Assembly: GCA_035299085.1 (NCBI GenBank)
Contig: DATGXG010000024.1
Location: 1-64,000, forward strand
DNA from: Bacteroidales bacterium
Lineage (GTDB): Bacteria > Bacteroidota > Bacteroidia > Bacteroidales > UBA10428
Reading direction: 5' to 3'
Length of the DNA: 64,000 nucleotides
The notes beneath the pieces are model-generated. The model ran no database searches and was not told where the DNA came from. It was given only the letters and a program-made list of their open reading frames with translations. Within the stretch, counting starts at the first letter, position 1. Each line of letters starts with the position of its first letter. The translations under genes and the position numbers were made by a program. Shown here piece by piece: positions 34,445 through 44,999 of the stretch.

Positions 34445-35671
34445 ATGAAAAACAAGAATTTTAAATACATCAATTATATCCTGTTTCTTTTGGCAGGAAT
34501 TATTCTAGGCTGGATTGTATTTCATTCATCCGGGAAACACAATGCTGAACCGGCTCACGTTGCCTCATCCGATGAAATATGGACGTGCTCCATGCACCCC
34601 CAGATCAGGATGCATGAACCGGGCAAGTGCCCGATTTGCGGGATGAATCTCATTCCGCTTGAACACAATGACGAAGCCTATGATTCTCTGGCTGTTTATC
34701 TTACTCCTGAAGCGGCACAACTGGCCAATGTGATGACATCAAAGGTGACGCGACAGAACCCGGTAATGGAAGTACGATTATATGGTAAGGTTCAGGCGGA
34801 TGAACGAATGATTCAGAGCCAGACAGCACATATACCAGGGCGTATTGAGGATTTACTTGTGAGTTTTACCGGTGAGGCTGTAAAAAAGGGACAGGCCCTT
34901 GTAGTGCTTTATTCTCCTGAACTGATTACGGCACAGCAGGAGTTGATTGAGGCATCAAGAACCCGGCAAAGTCAGCCTGAGATTTACCAGGCTGCAAGGG
35001 AAAAGCTGATGCACTGGAAACTTTCGGATGAGCAGATTGACGGTATTTTACAGTCGGGTATGACCATGCATGATTTCAAAGTCACTTCCAATACATCAGG
35101 CATTGTGACCAGGAAATTTGTAAACAACGGAGATCATGTGGCAGAGGGAACACCGCTTTATGAAGTGGCCGACCTCTCAAGGGTTTGGGTTATGTTTGAT
35201 GCGTATGAAACCGACCTGTTGTTCCTGAAACCCGGAGATGTGGTGTCGTTCTTCATCCAGGCATTGCCGGGTATGAACTTCAGCGGAAAGATTGAATTCA
35301 TTGATCCTGTGATTGACCCGGTAACCAGGGTAGCCAAAGTAAGAGTGGAATATAACAATGCAAAAGGACTGTTGAAACCCGAGATGTTCGCCACAGGACT
35401 CATCAAAACCAATGCAGGGTATCACGGAAAAGACCTTGTTATCCCAAAATCAGCAGTGTTATGGACAGGTACACGTTCGATTGTATATGTGAAAAAACCA
35501 GGAACTGAGCCTGTGTTCAGTATGCGTGAAGTCACCCTTGGGCCTGTGGTCGGCAACAGTTATGTAATCACGGCCGGTCTTAAGGAAGGAGAAGAAATTG
35601 TAACACAGGGAACATTCAGCGTAGACGCCGCGGCCCAGCTTGACGGCAAGCCCAGTATGATGTCACAATAA
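34445..35671 (+). CDS. CusB-family periplasmic adaptor with heavy-metal binding domain
   Basis: A 408-residue membrane-fusion protein anchored by an N-terminal helix (YINYILFLLAGIILGWIVF). Residues about 45-75 form a heavy-metal-binding domain (WTCSMHPQIRMHEPGKCPICGM) with Cys-Met-His and CxxC-type ligands. The barrel-sandwich and beta-barrel domains follow (AHIPGRIEDLLV, VTSNTSGIVTRKFVNNGDHV). It links the CusA-like pump to the TolC-like channel and likely hands over metal ions. Last gene of the operon. Confidence 0.94.
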   Translation: MKNKNFKYINYILFLLAGIILGWIVFHSSGKHNAEPAHVASSDEIWTCSMHPQIRMHEPGKCPICGMNLIPLEHNDEAYDSLAVYLTPEAAQLANVMTSKVTRQNPVMEVRLYGKVQADERMIQSQTAHIPGRIEDLLVSFTGEAVKKGQALVVLYSPELITAQQELIEASRTRQSQPEIYQAAREKLMHWKLSDEQIDGILQSGMTMHDFKVTSNTSGIVTRKFVNNGDHVAEGTPLYEVADLSRVWVMFDAYETDLLFLKPGDVVSFFIQALPGMNFSGKIEFIDPVIDPVTRVAKVRVEYNNAKGLLKPEMFATGLIKTNAGYHGKDLVIPKSAVLWTGTRSIVYVKKPGTEPVFSMREVTLGPVVGNSYVITAGLKEGEEIVTQGTFSVDAAAQLDGKPSMMSQ

Positions 35672-35999
35672 AGGTTTGAGGTTTTTTGTTTGAAGTTTGA
35701 AGTTCAGGTCTGGAAGTTGCGTTCAGGCTCTGCCCAGGTTTGGGGTTGGGCTCAGGCTCTGCCTGAGTCCAATTATACTTCCGGGCTCCAGCCTGGTTTT
35801 GTAAATTTATACAGGCCAGAGTCTGTAAAAATAGTCCGACTCACGCAGATCTTGAGCTTTTGCACAGCTTTCGGGTTGGAGGTCAATTTATAAAATTTAA
35901 AAATTTAATAAAAAAAACCTTCTAAATACATACCTGCTAACTTTACTCAAATAACAAATTCAAACAAAAGATTATTTTCGTAGTAATCATTCTCATGGC
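35672..35999 (+). other. Intergenic region with GTTTGAAG-type heptamer repeats
   Basis: 35673-35707 holds a run of GGTTTGAGG/GTTTGAAGTTTGAAG, the same family as at 47497-47612. 35715-35768 has imperfect GTTCAGGCTCTGCC / CTCAGGCTCTGCC direct repeats. The remaining stretch to the sigma gene is AT-rich; TATTTTCG near 35975 is a one-mismatch -7 element. No RNA gene or ORF with credible codon use is seen. Confidence 0.5.
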
Positions 36000-36584
36000 A
36001 TGGCCAATCTTCCCAGCGAATATGAAAAATCAGTTCTTGAAAGATTAAGGAATGGGGATAAAAAATCCTTTACAATCCTGTTTAATCATTATTATAAGGA
36101 TCTCGTCACCTTTGCGTTTGGTTTTTTACATAATCTTGCTGTCGCGGAAGAAATTGTACAGGAAGTTTTCATAAAGTTATGGGAGAACCGGTACCTTTTA
36201 GAAATTGACAGATCATTAAAGTCCTACCTGTTAAAATCGGTTCAGAATCGTTGCCTCAACTGGATCAATCATTTAAAAATCAGGTCAGAATTCAACAACC
36301 ATATCCTGCGTTATCCTGTGTTGTCAGAAAATGAGACTGAAAATTACCTGCTGCATTCCGACCTGGAAGCCAGGCTTCAAATTGGTCTCGAAAAAATGCC
36401 GGTAGAAGCGGCACAGGCATTCCGGATGAACCGTTTTGAAAATTTAAGTTATCCTGAAATAGCAGAAAAATTAGGAGTATCAATAAGGACAATTGAAAAC
36501 AGGATCAGTAAGGCATTATCGTTTTTACGGGATGAGCTGAAAGAATTCCTTATTTTAATTGCCCTTCTTTTTCGCATGTTTTAA
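36000..36584 (+). CDS. ECF RNA polymerase sigma factor
   Basis: A 194-residue ECF sigma factor of the Bacteroidota RpoE-like group. Region 2 is FTILFNHYYKDLVTFAFGFLHNLAVAEEIVQEVFIKLWENR; region 4 is EAAQAFRMNRFENLSYPEIAEKLGVSIRTIENRISKAL. A C-terminal hydrophobic tail LILIALLFRMF is present. The FecR anti-sigma gene follows 96 bases on, then SusC with an STN domain, the standard arrangement in which substrate binding at SusC frees sigma to transcribe the locus. Confidence 0.95.
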   Translation: MANLPSEYEKSVLERLRNGDKKSFTILFNHYYKDLVTFAFGFLHNLAVAEEIVQEVFIKLWENRYLLEIDRSLKSYLLKSVQNRCLNWINHLKIRSEFNNHILRYPVLSENETENYLLHSDLEARLQIGLEKMPVEAAQAFRMNRFENLSYPEIAEKLGVSIRTIENRISKALSFLRDELKEFLILIALLFRMF

Positions 36585-36680
36585 CCTGTTTCCGAAGAAT
36601 TTTGAATAACAATTAAAAAAAATCAGTAACCCGAAGGTGGTATTTTAATCTACAAATGTCGTTTCATAAGAACCAGGAAA

Positions 36681-37718
36681 ATGGAAAAAGATCACACCAG
36701 CGAAATAGATATCCTGCTTAACAGGTGCATTCAGGGAACAGGTTCCAGTGTCGATTTCGAAGCCGCTGAAAAGTGGATTTCCGAATCCCCGGAAAACAGG
36801 ATACATTATCTCCATCTAAAAAATATATCTGATTCATCAGTTAATTTGCCGGTTTCAACTGAACAGGCTCTTGAAAAAGTTATCAGATCCGTAAGTCCGG
36901 TTAATAAACGCGCCTACATACTTACTCAATTCCGGAAAATTGCAGCCATACTGTTTTTCCCTCTCCTTGTCTACACAGTATGGTTGACTCTGAATTTTAA
37001 CAGGGAGAACAAGATGCTGGAAAACTCCCGCCATACTGTATCAGCCGCTTTCGGTTCATATTCTTCCCTGACCTTGCCTGACGGATCAAAAGTATGGTTG
37101 AATTCAGGGAGTCAGCTTAGCTACCCTGAACGTTTTACAGGAAACAACAGGAATGTTTACCTGAAAGGTGAGGCTTATTTTGAGGTTCATTCGGACAAGA
37201 GCCGGCCTTTTTTTGTAAATACACCGTATTTTCGGGTGAGGGCAACCGGTACGAAATTTAACGTGGACACTTATAACAACCAGTCGATTGCTGCTGTAAC
37301 GCTGGTTGAGGGACGGGTCTCCGTTGAACAACCAGATGAAAGGAGCCCTCATATAGCTGATCTGAAGCCGGGTGAATGCCTGAAGTATGATACACTAATG
37401 CATCTATCCTCAGTTTTTAAAACAGACACATATAAATACATAGCCTGGAAAGACGGGAAGCTTGTTTTCAGGAATGATCCGCTGAGTGAAGTAGTTCACA
37501 AGATAAGCATGCAGTATAATGTAGAGATTGAAATACTGGATAAAAAAACAAGCAATTACAGGTACAGGGCAACATTTGAAAATCAGCCCTTAAATGAGTT
37601 GCTTGAACTGTTGAAAATGTCGGCTCCTATCGATTACAGGGAAATAAGCCCTGTGACCCTTCCCGATCATACCTTTTCAAAAAGAAAGATTATAATTTAC
37701 GCCACAACTGAGAATTAA
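36681..37718 (+). CDS. FecR-family anti-sigma factor
   Basis: A 345-residue inner-membrane regulator. Residues 1-75 are the cytoplasmic sigma-binding domain; one membrane segment lies at about 89-110 (IAAILFFPLLVYTVWLTLNF). The periplasmic FecR domain follows (LPDGSKVWLNSGSQLSYPERF, VYLKGEAYFEVHSDKSRPFFV), then a C-terminal STN-contact domain (DPLSEVVHKISMQYNVEIEI). It holds the upstream ECF sigma and receives the signal from the SusC N-terminal domain. Confidence 0.94.
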   Translation: MEKDHTSEIDILLNRCIQGTGSSVDFEAAEKWISESPENRIHYLHLKNISDSSVNLPVSTEQALEKVIRSVSPVNKRAYILTQFRKIAAILFFPLLVYTVWLTLNFNRENKMLENSRHTVSAAFGSYSSLTLPDGSKVWLNSGSQLSYPERFTGNNRNVYLKGEAYFEVHSDKSRPFFVNTPYFRVRATGTKFNVDTYNNQSIAAVTLVEGRVSVEQPDERSPHIADLKPGECLKYDTLMHLSSVFKTDTYKYIAWKDGKLVFRNDPLSEVVHKISMQYNVEIEILDKKTSNYRYRATFENQPLNELLELLKMSAPIDYREISPVTLPDHTFSKRKIIIYATTEN

Positions 37719-37894
37719 CCTTAACCATACTTATATGAAACAGCTTATACATAGTTCTCTTAACAGCGGCTGATTTTCAAATCTGATCCAAATTCTGATA
37801 CTTTCTTTGATTTTATTGATTCAGGCAGTGTGAGTAATTACGCAATATTCCTGAACAGGTAGTTTTTTGTCTTAATTCACTAACAGAAAAAACA

Positions 37895-40800
37895 ATGAGA
37901 ATTTCCAGATTTTTTTATCTGCTGGCCTTTACTCTGCTCTTTCCGGTATTCTTGAATGCACAAACATCCCAGGTAACACTGAATATGACCAATGTGCCTT
38001 TAAACGATGTATTGAATGAGATTGAAAGACAGAGTGATTTCACATTCCTTGTAAATCAGGACATTGTTGAAACGACTTTGAAGGTAAATGCAGTGTTTGT
38101 TAACAAACCCATAAAGGATGTATTGGACGTGCTTTTTAAGGACCTGAACATCAAGTATGCGGTGAGTGGTCATCAGATTATACTAACGCAGAAGAAAACA
38201 AAGGATGGATCCGGTACCTCCCGGCTTAAGCAAATAGCGGGATGGGTTACCGACGACAAAAACAAACAGCCATTACCAGGTGTCACTGTTCAGATCAAAG
38301 GATCAGGCAGGGGAACCATCACTGATAATGAAGGTCATTATGCAGTTGATATTCAACCTGACGATTCTGTTCTGATCTATTCCTTCATAGGGTATGAACC
38401 ACAGGAAGTACCTGTTAAAGACAATGGAATAGTCAACATTTCGCTTCAGGAAACCGCAATAGAACTTGAGAGCGTAGTTGTGACGGCACTTGGCATCAAA
38501 CGTGAGAAAAAAGCGCTGGGCTATTCGGTACAGAATGTTGGTGGTGAAACCCTTCAAACTATAAAAACAGCGGATCCAACAACCTCACTTACCGGAAAAG
38601 TTTCCGGCCTTCTTGTTAAGAACAGCCCGAATTTTGGTACCGATCCCATTATGAACTTAAGAGGCGAACCCCCGCTGATTGTTGTGGATGGGGTTCCTTC
38701 GAGTAATGTAAAGCTAAACGACCTGTCCCAGGATGATATACAAAGTATTGATGTATTAAAAGGAGCCACAGCTTCGGCACTGTATGGTTACAGGGGAGCA
38801 AACGGAGCTATTATGGTTACTACCAAAAGGGGCAATAATACAAAAGGCATTACCATATCGGTAAATACCTCCACAATGTTTAATCTTGGATTCGTTGTTA
38901 AGCCTGATGTTCAGACATCCTATTCCTCAGGTTATAACGGCAAATACGGTAATGATTATATATGGGGTGACAAGCTTGATATTGGCAGAACAGCTACTTT
39001 ATGGGATCCCTATAAAAAAATGTGGGTCGAAAATACTCCGCTGGTTTCAAAAGGTAAAGATAACCTTAAAAACTTCCAGGAACTTGGCTATGTTACAAAC
39101 AATAACATCAGCCTGACAAGCCACGGCGAAAACGGGAATCTCAGATCATCTGTTTCCTATGTGTACAATAAAGGCCAGTTCCCGAACCAGAAATTAACCA
39201 AAATTACCTATTCATTGGGCGGGGATATGAAATTCAACCGGCTGACACTCGAATCGAATATTTCCTATTCAAAGCACACATCTCCCAATATCAGGGGAAG
39301 TCAGTATTCAGGGGGATATCTCTATAACCTGATCGGTTGGCTGGGCTCGGAATGGGATGTTCGCGATTACCGTGACTATTGGCTGGTGAAAGATCAGAGT
39401 CAGAACTGGTTTAATTATGAATGGTACGACAATCCTTATTTTCTTGCCTATGAAGTACTGAATACGGCTGACAGGGACATTTATAACGGACATGTTACAG
39501 CATCCTACACATTCAATCCATGGCTGAAATTATCACTGCGTTCCGGCCTGGACACATATATTGACCGATACACCTACAGGAATCCGATCGGATCAAGAAA
39601 TGCCTATAGTTATTACGGGTATTTCGAGGATGATAAAAACTCAGGATACAGTACCAACAGTGATTTGATACTCACCCTCGACAAGAGTTTCGGCAAATTC
39701 AGAATAGAAGGACTGGCAGGAGGTACCCTGTTTTTCTCAAAAGATGATGAATTCAGTGCAAATACTGAAGGAGGACTTTCGATCCCCGGTTTTTATTCCC
39801 TGAAAGCTTCTATAGATCCTATCGGTTGGTCAACCTCACTATACAGGAAACAGGTAAATAGTCTTTACGGTCGTGCCGCATTATCGTGGAATAACCTTGC
39901 CTTTATTGACCTTACAGGACGTAACGACTGGAGTTCAACCCTTTCAAAAGACAGTCGGTCATATTTTTATCCTTCGGTAGCGGGAAGTCTTATTGTTTCA
40001 GAACTTCTGCCGAAAATGTCATGGCTTGATCTGTGGAAAGTTCGTGGATCCTGGACCATGTCAAAGACCCCTGCCGGTGTTTATGATATTCTGAATGCTT
40101 ACATCGTCAGCAACGAAGTATGGGGAGGGTTTAATTCCGCCAGCTATCCTTCGGAATTAAGAGACAACAATGTGATGCCTCAAACTGCGCAGACTTTGGA
40201 ACTGGGAACGGCAGGCAATTTTTTTCAGAATCGCCTGCGTCTTGATGTAACCCTGTTCAGGATGAGAATCTACGATTTTTTATCATCAGCCCCTCTTAGT
40301 GATGCTACGGGATTCACTTCAAAATATGTGAACACTGATGAAGAAAGAATTAAAAAGGGGATTGAAATTACTCTTGGACTTACGCCGGTGAAATCTGAGG
40401 ATTGGAAATGGGATGTTAATTTCAACTGGTCAAAGGATGCAACCTATTACTCAAAACTTGACAAGCAGTATTCTCCTGATGAGCTATGGGTATACAAGGG
40501 TGCGAGAGTGGATGCATATACTACAAGTGATTGGATGAGGGATCCCCAGGGTCATTTGATAAACAATAATGGCTTCCCGGTACGTTCAGATTACAGCAGT
40601 GTTGTGGGGTACAGCAACCCCGACTGGATATGGGGTTTGAATTCGGATATCCGGTTTAAGAACCTCCTCTTGAGCTTCTCGCTTGACGGACGTGTGGGCG
40701 GTGTTTCATTCTCCAGGCTGGATGCCCTTTTATGGAATTCCGGAGCACATAAGGGAACCGATACCAAATGGCGTTATGATGAAGTAGTAAACGGGCTTAA

Positions 40801-41203
40801 GAATTGGGTAGGCCCGGGAGTCAAAGTTGTTTCCGGAGATGTGACATTTGATTCCTATGGTAAAATTACTTCGGATACCCGGGTTTATGCACCCAATGAT
40901 GTACCCGTGTCCTATGAAAGCTATATGAAGGATAATTATCACAGGGGAGCCTGGAGTTGGTGTTCACAGGATATATTGGAAGAAACCTTTATCAAACTCA
41001 GGGAAGTCTCTCTTTCTTATGTAATTCCGAATAAACTGGCCACAAAGATTAAAATGAAAGATCTTGTCGTTTCAGCTGTCGGCCAGAATATTTTTTACTG
41101 GGGTAAGGAGTATAAAATTTCAGACCCTGACTATGGATCAGCATGGGACCTGATCTCACCATCCATCCGCTATGTGGGCTTCAATATCAAGTTTAATCTT
41201 TAA
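37895..41203 (+). CDS. SusC/RagA-family TonB-dependent outer-membrane transporter with STN domain
   Basis: An 1102-residue outer-membrane transporter. After the signal peptide (FYLLAFTLLFPVFLNAQ), residues about 25-100 are an STN signalling domain (TNVPLNDVLNEIERQSDFTF). A CarboxypepD_reg-like domain (about 112-195, GWVTDDKNKQPLPGVTVQIKG) follows, then the plug (LGIKREKKALGYSVQNV, VVDGVPSSNV, GATASALYGYRGANGAIMVTT) and barrel. It imports a large ligand using TonB and signals to FecR. The SusD-like partner begins ten bases later. A 176-base leader separates it from fecR. Confidence 0.96.
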   Translation: MRISRFFYLLAFTLLFPVFLNAQTSQVTLNMTNVPLNDVLNEIERQSDFTFLVNQDIVETTLKVNAVFVNKPIKDVLDVLFKDLNIKYAVSGHQIILTQKKTKDGSGTSRLKQIAGWVTDDKNKQPLPGVTVQIKGSGRGTITDNEGHYAVDIQPDDSVLIYSFIGYEPQEVPVKDNGIVNISLQETAIELESVVVTALGIKREKKALGYSVQNVGGETLQTIKTADPTTSLTGKVSGLLVKNSPNFGTDPIMNLRGEPPLIVVDGVPSSNVKLNDLSQDDIQSIDVLKGATASALYGYRGANGAIMVTTKRGNNTKGITISVNTSTMFNLGFVVKPDVQTSYSSGYNGKYGNDYIWGDKLDIGRTATLWDPYKKMWVENTPLVSKGKDNLKNFQELGYVTNNNISLTSHGENGNLRSSVSYVYNKGQFPNQKLTKITYSLGGDMKFNRLTLESNISYSKHTSPNIRGSQYSGGYLYNLIGWLGSEWDVRDYRDYWLVKDQSQNWFNYEWYDNPYFLAYEVLNTADRDIYNGHVTASYTFNPWLKLSLRSGLDTYIDRYTYRNPIGSRNAYSYYGYFEDDKNSGYSTNSDLILTLDKSFGKFRIEGLAGGTLFFSKDDEFSANTEGGLSIPGFYSLKASIDPIGWSTSLYRKQVNSLYGRAALSWNNLAFIDLTGRNDWSSTLSKDSRSYFYPSVAGSLIVSELLPKMSWLDLWKVRGSWTMSKTPAGVYDILNAYIVSNEVWGGFNSASYPSELRDNNVMPQTAQTLELGTAGNFFQNRLRLDVTLFRMRIYDFLSSAPLSDATGFTSKYVNTDEERIKKGIEITLGLTPVKSEDWKWDVNFNWSKDATYYSKLDKQYSPDELWVYKGARVDAYTTSDWMRDPQGHLINNNGFPVRSDYSSVVGYSNPDWIWGLNSDIRFKNLLLSFSLDGRVGGVSFSRLDALLWNSGAHKGTDTKWRYDEVVNGLKNWVGPGVKVVSGDVTFDSYGKITSDTRVYAPNDVPVSYESYMKDNYHRGAWSWCSQDILEETFIKLREVSLSYVIPNKLATKIKMKDLVVSAVGQNIFYWGKEYKISDPDYGSAWDLISPSIRYVGFNIKFNL

Positions 41204-41212
41204 CAAAGAAAT

Positions 41213-42733
41213 ATGAAAAATCTGATTGCCATACTATTGATTCTGGCAGTAAGTGCCGGCTTTTCGTCTTGTTCCAAATTCGACGAATGGAATACTGATC
41301 CTAACCAGACAACTTCAGTTATTCCCGAACTGCTGGCTACTGATGTGATTTTGGGAACCGTCAAATATCCTGCTGTCGGCAAGGATTTTCTCTATAAAGA
41401 TATGCTTGCCAAGTATATTTCCTATATGGAGGGTATGACCGATTACCAGTATAATAAGTTCGACAGGACAAGTTTCGGATCACTCCTTAAACTTACAAAC
41501 GTTGAAAAAATGGTTGAGCTTTCAAAGGGCTCCATTTATGAAGACTCATACCTGGCTCTTGCAAAGTTTATACGGGCTTACACTTTTTATAACCTTACCA
41601 TGAGTGTTGGAGACATCCCCTATTCGGAGGCAGGAAAAGGAGAAAGCGGCGTATATAATCCTGTTTATGACACTCAAAAGGATGTGATTATCGGAATACT
41701 GGCAGAACTTGAGGATGCTGCCGGTCTTTTCGCATCGGGCCGTGACTTCCCCGGGGATCCGGTATATAACGGTGATGTCCTCAAATGGGAGAAGGCTGCT
41801 AACAATCTGAGACTTAAAATTTTGTCTCATCTCTGGAAAAAAACCGACGATAGCGAAATAAACGTGGCTTCAACTTTTGAACAGATTGTAGGTGAAGGTA
41901 ACCTTATGGAATCGAATGATGACAACTTCCAGCTTGTGTATTCCGAGACTGAAGTGGAACATTATCCGTTCTATAACAGCAATTTCAGGAAATATCCCAT
42001 TATGAGTTCTACAATTATTTCCAAAATGAGGGAATATAATGATTACAGGCTGTTTTATTTTGCTGAACCCGCGGAATTCCAGATTCTTGGCGGAAAGCAA
42101 CCTTCAGACACTTCTGCTTATATCGGGGTTAATCCTGCGGATGATTACAATACAATCAGTGCAAAATATGCAATTGGTAAAATAAGTGCCATTAATAAAA
42201 GATATTATGCCCTGGCTTCCGGTGAGCCCACTTTCCTGTTAAGTTATCCCGAGCAGTGTTTCATCATATCGGAAGCGATTTTGCGCGGATGGTTAACAGG
42301 CGATGCCCAGGCTTATTATGAAAACGGGGTTCGTGCCGCATTGAGTTTTGTGGCTGATCATACACCTGATGATGTGCAATACCACCATGGCAGGAAAATC
42401 ACGCAGGAAGTGATTGATAATTATCTGGCAGGCCCTAAAGTAGCTTTTACAGGTACAACAGATGAAAAACTTAAAAAGATATTCCAGCAACGGTATTTTC
42501 TCGGATTTATGCAGGATGGATGGAACAGCTATTTCGAATTCCGCAGGGTTGGCTATCCCGTTTTGCCGGTTAATGAATTAACCAACCTGAATGCCGTAAA
42601 AACGCAACTGCCTTTGCGATGGCTTTATCCTTCAAAAGAGCTCACGAATAACCGGGCCCAGGTTGAAGAGGCCATCAACCGCCAGTTTTCCGGGAATGAC
42701 GATGTAAATCAAATATTGTGGATTCTCCAATAA
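41213..42733 (+). CDS. SusD/RagB-like substrate-binding lipoprotein
   Basis: A 506-residue surface lipoprotein; lipobox SAGFSSC. It belongs to the SusD-like_2 type, shown by DEWNTDPNQTTSV at the start, the TPR-like helices (YLALAKFIRAYTFYNLTMSVGDIPYSEAGKG) and GFMQDGWNSYFEFRRVGYPVLP. It caps the SusC barrel and binds the ligand. The SusD-like_2 type is seen in loci for many ligands besides polysaccharides, so it does not fix the substrate. Confidence 0.92.
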   Translation: MKNLIAILLILAVSAGFSSCSKFDEWNTDPNQTTSVIPELLATDVILGTVKYPAVGKDFLYKDMLAKYISYMEGMTDYQYNKFDRTSFGSLLKLTNVEKMVELSKGSIYEDSYLALAKFIRAYTFYNLTMSVGDIPYSEAGKGESGVYNPVYDTQKDVIIGILAELEDAAGLFASGRDFPGDPVYNGDVLKWEKAANNLRLKILSHLWKKTDDSEINVASTFEQIVGEGNLMESNDDNFQLVYSETEVEHYPFYNSNFRKYPIMSSTIISKMREYNDYRLFYFAEPAEFQILGGKQPSDTSAYIGVNPADDYNTISAKYAIGKISAINKRYYALASGEPTFLLSYPEQCFIISEAILRGWLTGDAQAYYENGVRAALSFVADHTPDDVQYHHGRKITQEVIDNYLAGPKVAFTGTTDEKLKKIFQQRYFLGFMQDGWNSYFEFRRVGYPVLPVNELTNLNAVKTQLPLRWLYPSKELTNNRAQVEEAINRQFSGNDDVNQILWILQ

Positions 42734-42763
42734 TCATTGCCTAATTAATTAAACTTTTTCCTT

Positions 42764-44917
42764 ATGAAAAAAAATCTACTTGTACTCCTGTCACTGCTGT
42801 TAGTCGCTTTTACGGCTAATGCCCAATTACCTGATAGAATTGGATGGTGGAAATTTGATGATGCCGGGGATATGCTTAAAGCGGAAACCGGTTCGCCTTT
42901 AACGTTAACTGGTTCTCAGACTTCAGTAGCAGGTCCGGTTGAAACCAATCTTGCTGCAGAAATAGGACCGGGGAGCTTTCTGAGCATGCTGCACGGTATG
43001 ACTGCAACCGGAGAGGATTCTCTTGTTAACGAATACAGCGTTCTGATAGACTTCTCTATTCCGGAAGCCGGAATCTGGCATTCGTTTATCCAGACAACAA
43101 TAGCAAATGAAGACGATGCTGACCTTTTTACCCGGGCAAGCGACAATGCTATCGGAACCGGTGCTACAGGTTATTCGGATAATACAGTTTCGGCCTCCAC
43201 CTGGTACAGAATGGTTATTTCAGTTAAAAACGGTGAATTTTTCAAAGTTTACCTGAACGGAGCGCTTTGGCTTGATGGAACTCCCCAGGATATTGATGGA
43301 CGATGGGCACTCGATTCAACCTTGCTTATTTTTGCCGATAATGACGGAGATGACGGCACAATTGACTGTGCTGAACTGGCCATATGGGACATTGCGCTAA
43401 CAGGCAGTGAAGTACTGCAACTTGGAAATGCATTCGGTGATAAACTGGTGACTGCAATTACGGTAACCGGTGAGGGAGATGCAAGTACTATTGAAACGGA
43501 TGGCGGAACGCTGCAGATGATTGCTACAGTGGAACCGGCGGATGCCACCAATGATTCAGTTGCCTGGTCACTGACAGAAGGTGAAGACAAAGCCAGCATT
43601 GATGAAACAGGTTTGTTAACTGCCATTAAGAATGGTACAGTTACAGTTATTGCCACATCCACTGACGGTGGCAATGTATCCGACAGCATGGATATTGTCA
43701 TATCGAATCAACCGGTTGTGGCTGTTACAAGTATTGAAGTTACTTCCGAAGGAGATGCTGAAACAATAGAAACTCAGGGCGGCACACTTCAAATGTATGC
43801 ACAGGTATTACCTGACAATGCTACTGATAAGAGTGTTACGTGGAGCGTTGTTCCCGGAACAGGTGATGCAACAATTGATCAAACCGGACTGTTAACGGCA
43901 GTAAGCGATGGTACGGTCGGAGTAAGGGCAACTGCTAATGATGGCAGCGGGATCTTTGGTGGAACCGTTATTCAGATTTCAGGTCAGACTGTGATTCGCG
44001 AAAGAAAAGGTCTTTGGAAATTTGACGACGCTTCAGATATGCTTAAAGCTACCATCGGGCAGCCATTGACATTAACCGGAACCCAAACCTCCGTGGAAGG
44101 TCCTGCTGCAGGTAACCTGGCAACCGAAGTACCTCTCGGAAGCTATTTAAGCATGACCCATGGCATTGCAGCAAACGGTGGCGGTAGCCTTGTGAATGAA
44201 TGGTCTTTACAAATTGATTTTTCATTACCTGCTATTGACACCTGGTATGCGTTCTTCCAGACACTTGACGGCGATGCCGATTTATTTGTCGCCAAAACAG
44301 CTGCAGGTGACATTGGCCGTGTGCCCAATTCAATTGGCTGCGGCAGCACTCTTTACAGCACCAACACAGTAAGCGCAAATACATGGTACCGGATGATCGT
44401 TTCGGTTAAAAACGGTGAATTCTTCAAACTGTATATCAACGGTGAATTGTGGTTGGACGCTGCAGCACAGGATATTGACGGAAGATACGGATTAGAATCT
44501 GTTCTGGGTATATTCCAGGATGATGACGGTGATGACGGAACCATTATATGCTCCGAACTGGGGATATGGGATGTAGCTCTCTCCGAAGGTGAAGCAGCCG
44601 GTTTGGGAAATCCTTTAAATTCAGAAGTTACCGGAATTCACAATATTGAAAATGAAAGCGGAAATCTGGATCAGAATTACCCGAATCCGTTCAGGCAATT
44701 CACCACATTACCCTACCAGGTAACAAAAGCCGGCGATGTAACATTCCGGGTACTTGATATGAGCGGTAAAGAAGTTCGTACAATCCGCGAAGGATACAAG
44801 ACTCCTGGTAATTATAAAGTTGAATTCAGCAGAAGCAACCTTTCTGCAGGCGTATATTATGTACAAATGGCTGCAAATAATACATCAAAAACCATCAAAA
44901 TGGTAATTACTGAATAA
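42764..44917 (+). CDS. LamG/Ig-like surface protein with T9SS sorting domain
   Basis: A 717-residue secreted protein. Signal peptide LLVLLSLLLVAFTANAQ; LamG-type module 1 (about 20-225); two Big_2-like Ig modules (about 230-312 and 320-405, each with EGDA-TIET-GGTLQM); LamG module 2 (about 412-625); a type IX secretion C-terminal domain (about 640-717) starting NYPNPF and ending in a strand KTIKMVITE. No catalytic motif is visible, so it is probably a ligand-binding or adhesive surface protein. It lies 30 bases after the SusD-like gene and is closed by a terminator. Confidence 0.88.
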   Translation: MKKNLLVLLSLLLVAFTANAQLPDRIGWWKFDDAGDMLKAETGSPLTLTGSQTSVAGPVETNLAAEIGPGSFLSMLHGMTATGEDSLVNEYSVLIDFSIPEAGIWHSFIQTTIANEDDADLFTRASDNAIGTGATGYSDNTVSASTWYRMVISVKNGEFFKVYLNGALWLDGTPQDIDGRWALDSTLLIFADNDGDDGTIDCAELAIWDIALTGSEVLQLGNAFGDKLVTAITVTGEGDASTIETDGGTLQMIATVEPADATNDSVAWSLTEGEDKASIDETGLLTAIKNGTVTVIATSTDGGNVSDSMDIVISNQPVVAVTSIEVTSEGDAETIETQGGTLQMYAQVLPDNATDKSVTWSVVPGTGDATIDQTGLLTAVSDGTVGVRATANDGSGIFGGTVIQISGQTVIRERKGLWKFDDASDMLKATIGQPLTLTGTQTSVEGPAAGNLATEVPLGSYLSMTHGIAANGGGSLVNEWSLQIDFSLPAIDTWYAFFQTLDGDADLFVAKTAAGDIGRVPNSIGCGSTLYSTNTVSANTWYRMIVSVKNGEFFKLYINGELWLDAAAQDIDGRYGLESVLGIFQDDDGDDGTIICSELGIWDVALSEGEAAGLGNPLNSEVTGIHNIENESGNLDQNYPNPFRQFTTLPYQVTKAGDVTFRVLDMSGKEVRTIREGYKTPGNYKVEFSRSNLSAGVYYVQMAANNTSKTIKMVITE

Positions 44918-44930
44918 TTACTGGTCCATG

Positions 44931-44977
44931 AAAAGTTGTTTTGAGAAGTTTGCTTCCCGAAACAACTTTTCTTTTTT
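44931..44977 (+). terminator. Rho-independent terminator
   Basis: Perfect 11-bp stem AAAAGTTGTTT / AAACAACTTTT (44931-44941 with 44960-44970), followed by CTTTTTT. It lies 13 bases after the LamG gene stop and should cut or reduce read-through into the phosphatase gene. Confidence 0.75.
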
Positions 44978-44999
44978 ATTTATGCTATAACCCACCATT

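Noticed and set aside
35690..35893. A 67-codon ORF after the CusB-like gene
   Set aside because: Its sequence is made of intergenic repeats (GTTTGAAG and GGCTCTGCC), with no export signal or family resemblance.
37737..37775. A short upstream ORF starting at the ATG before susC (MKQLIHSS...)
   Set aside because: Only 12 codons, with no ribosome-binding context or known leader-peptide pattern to support translation.
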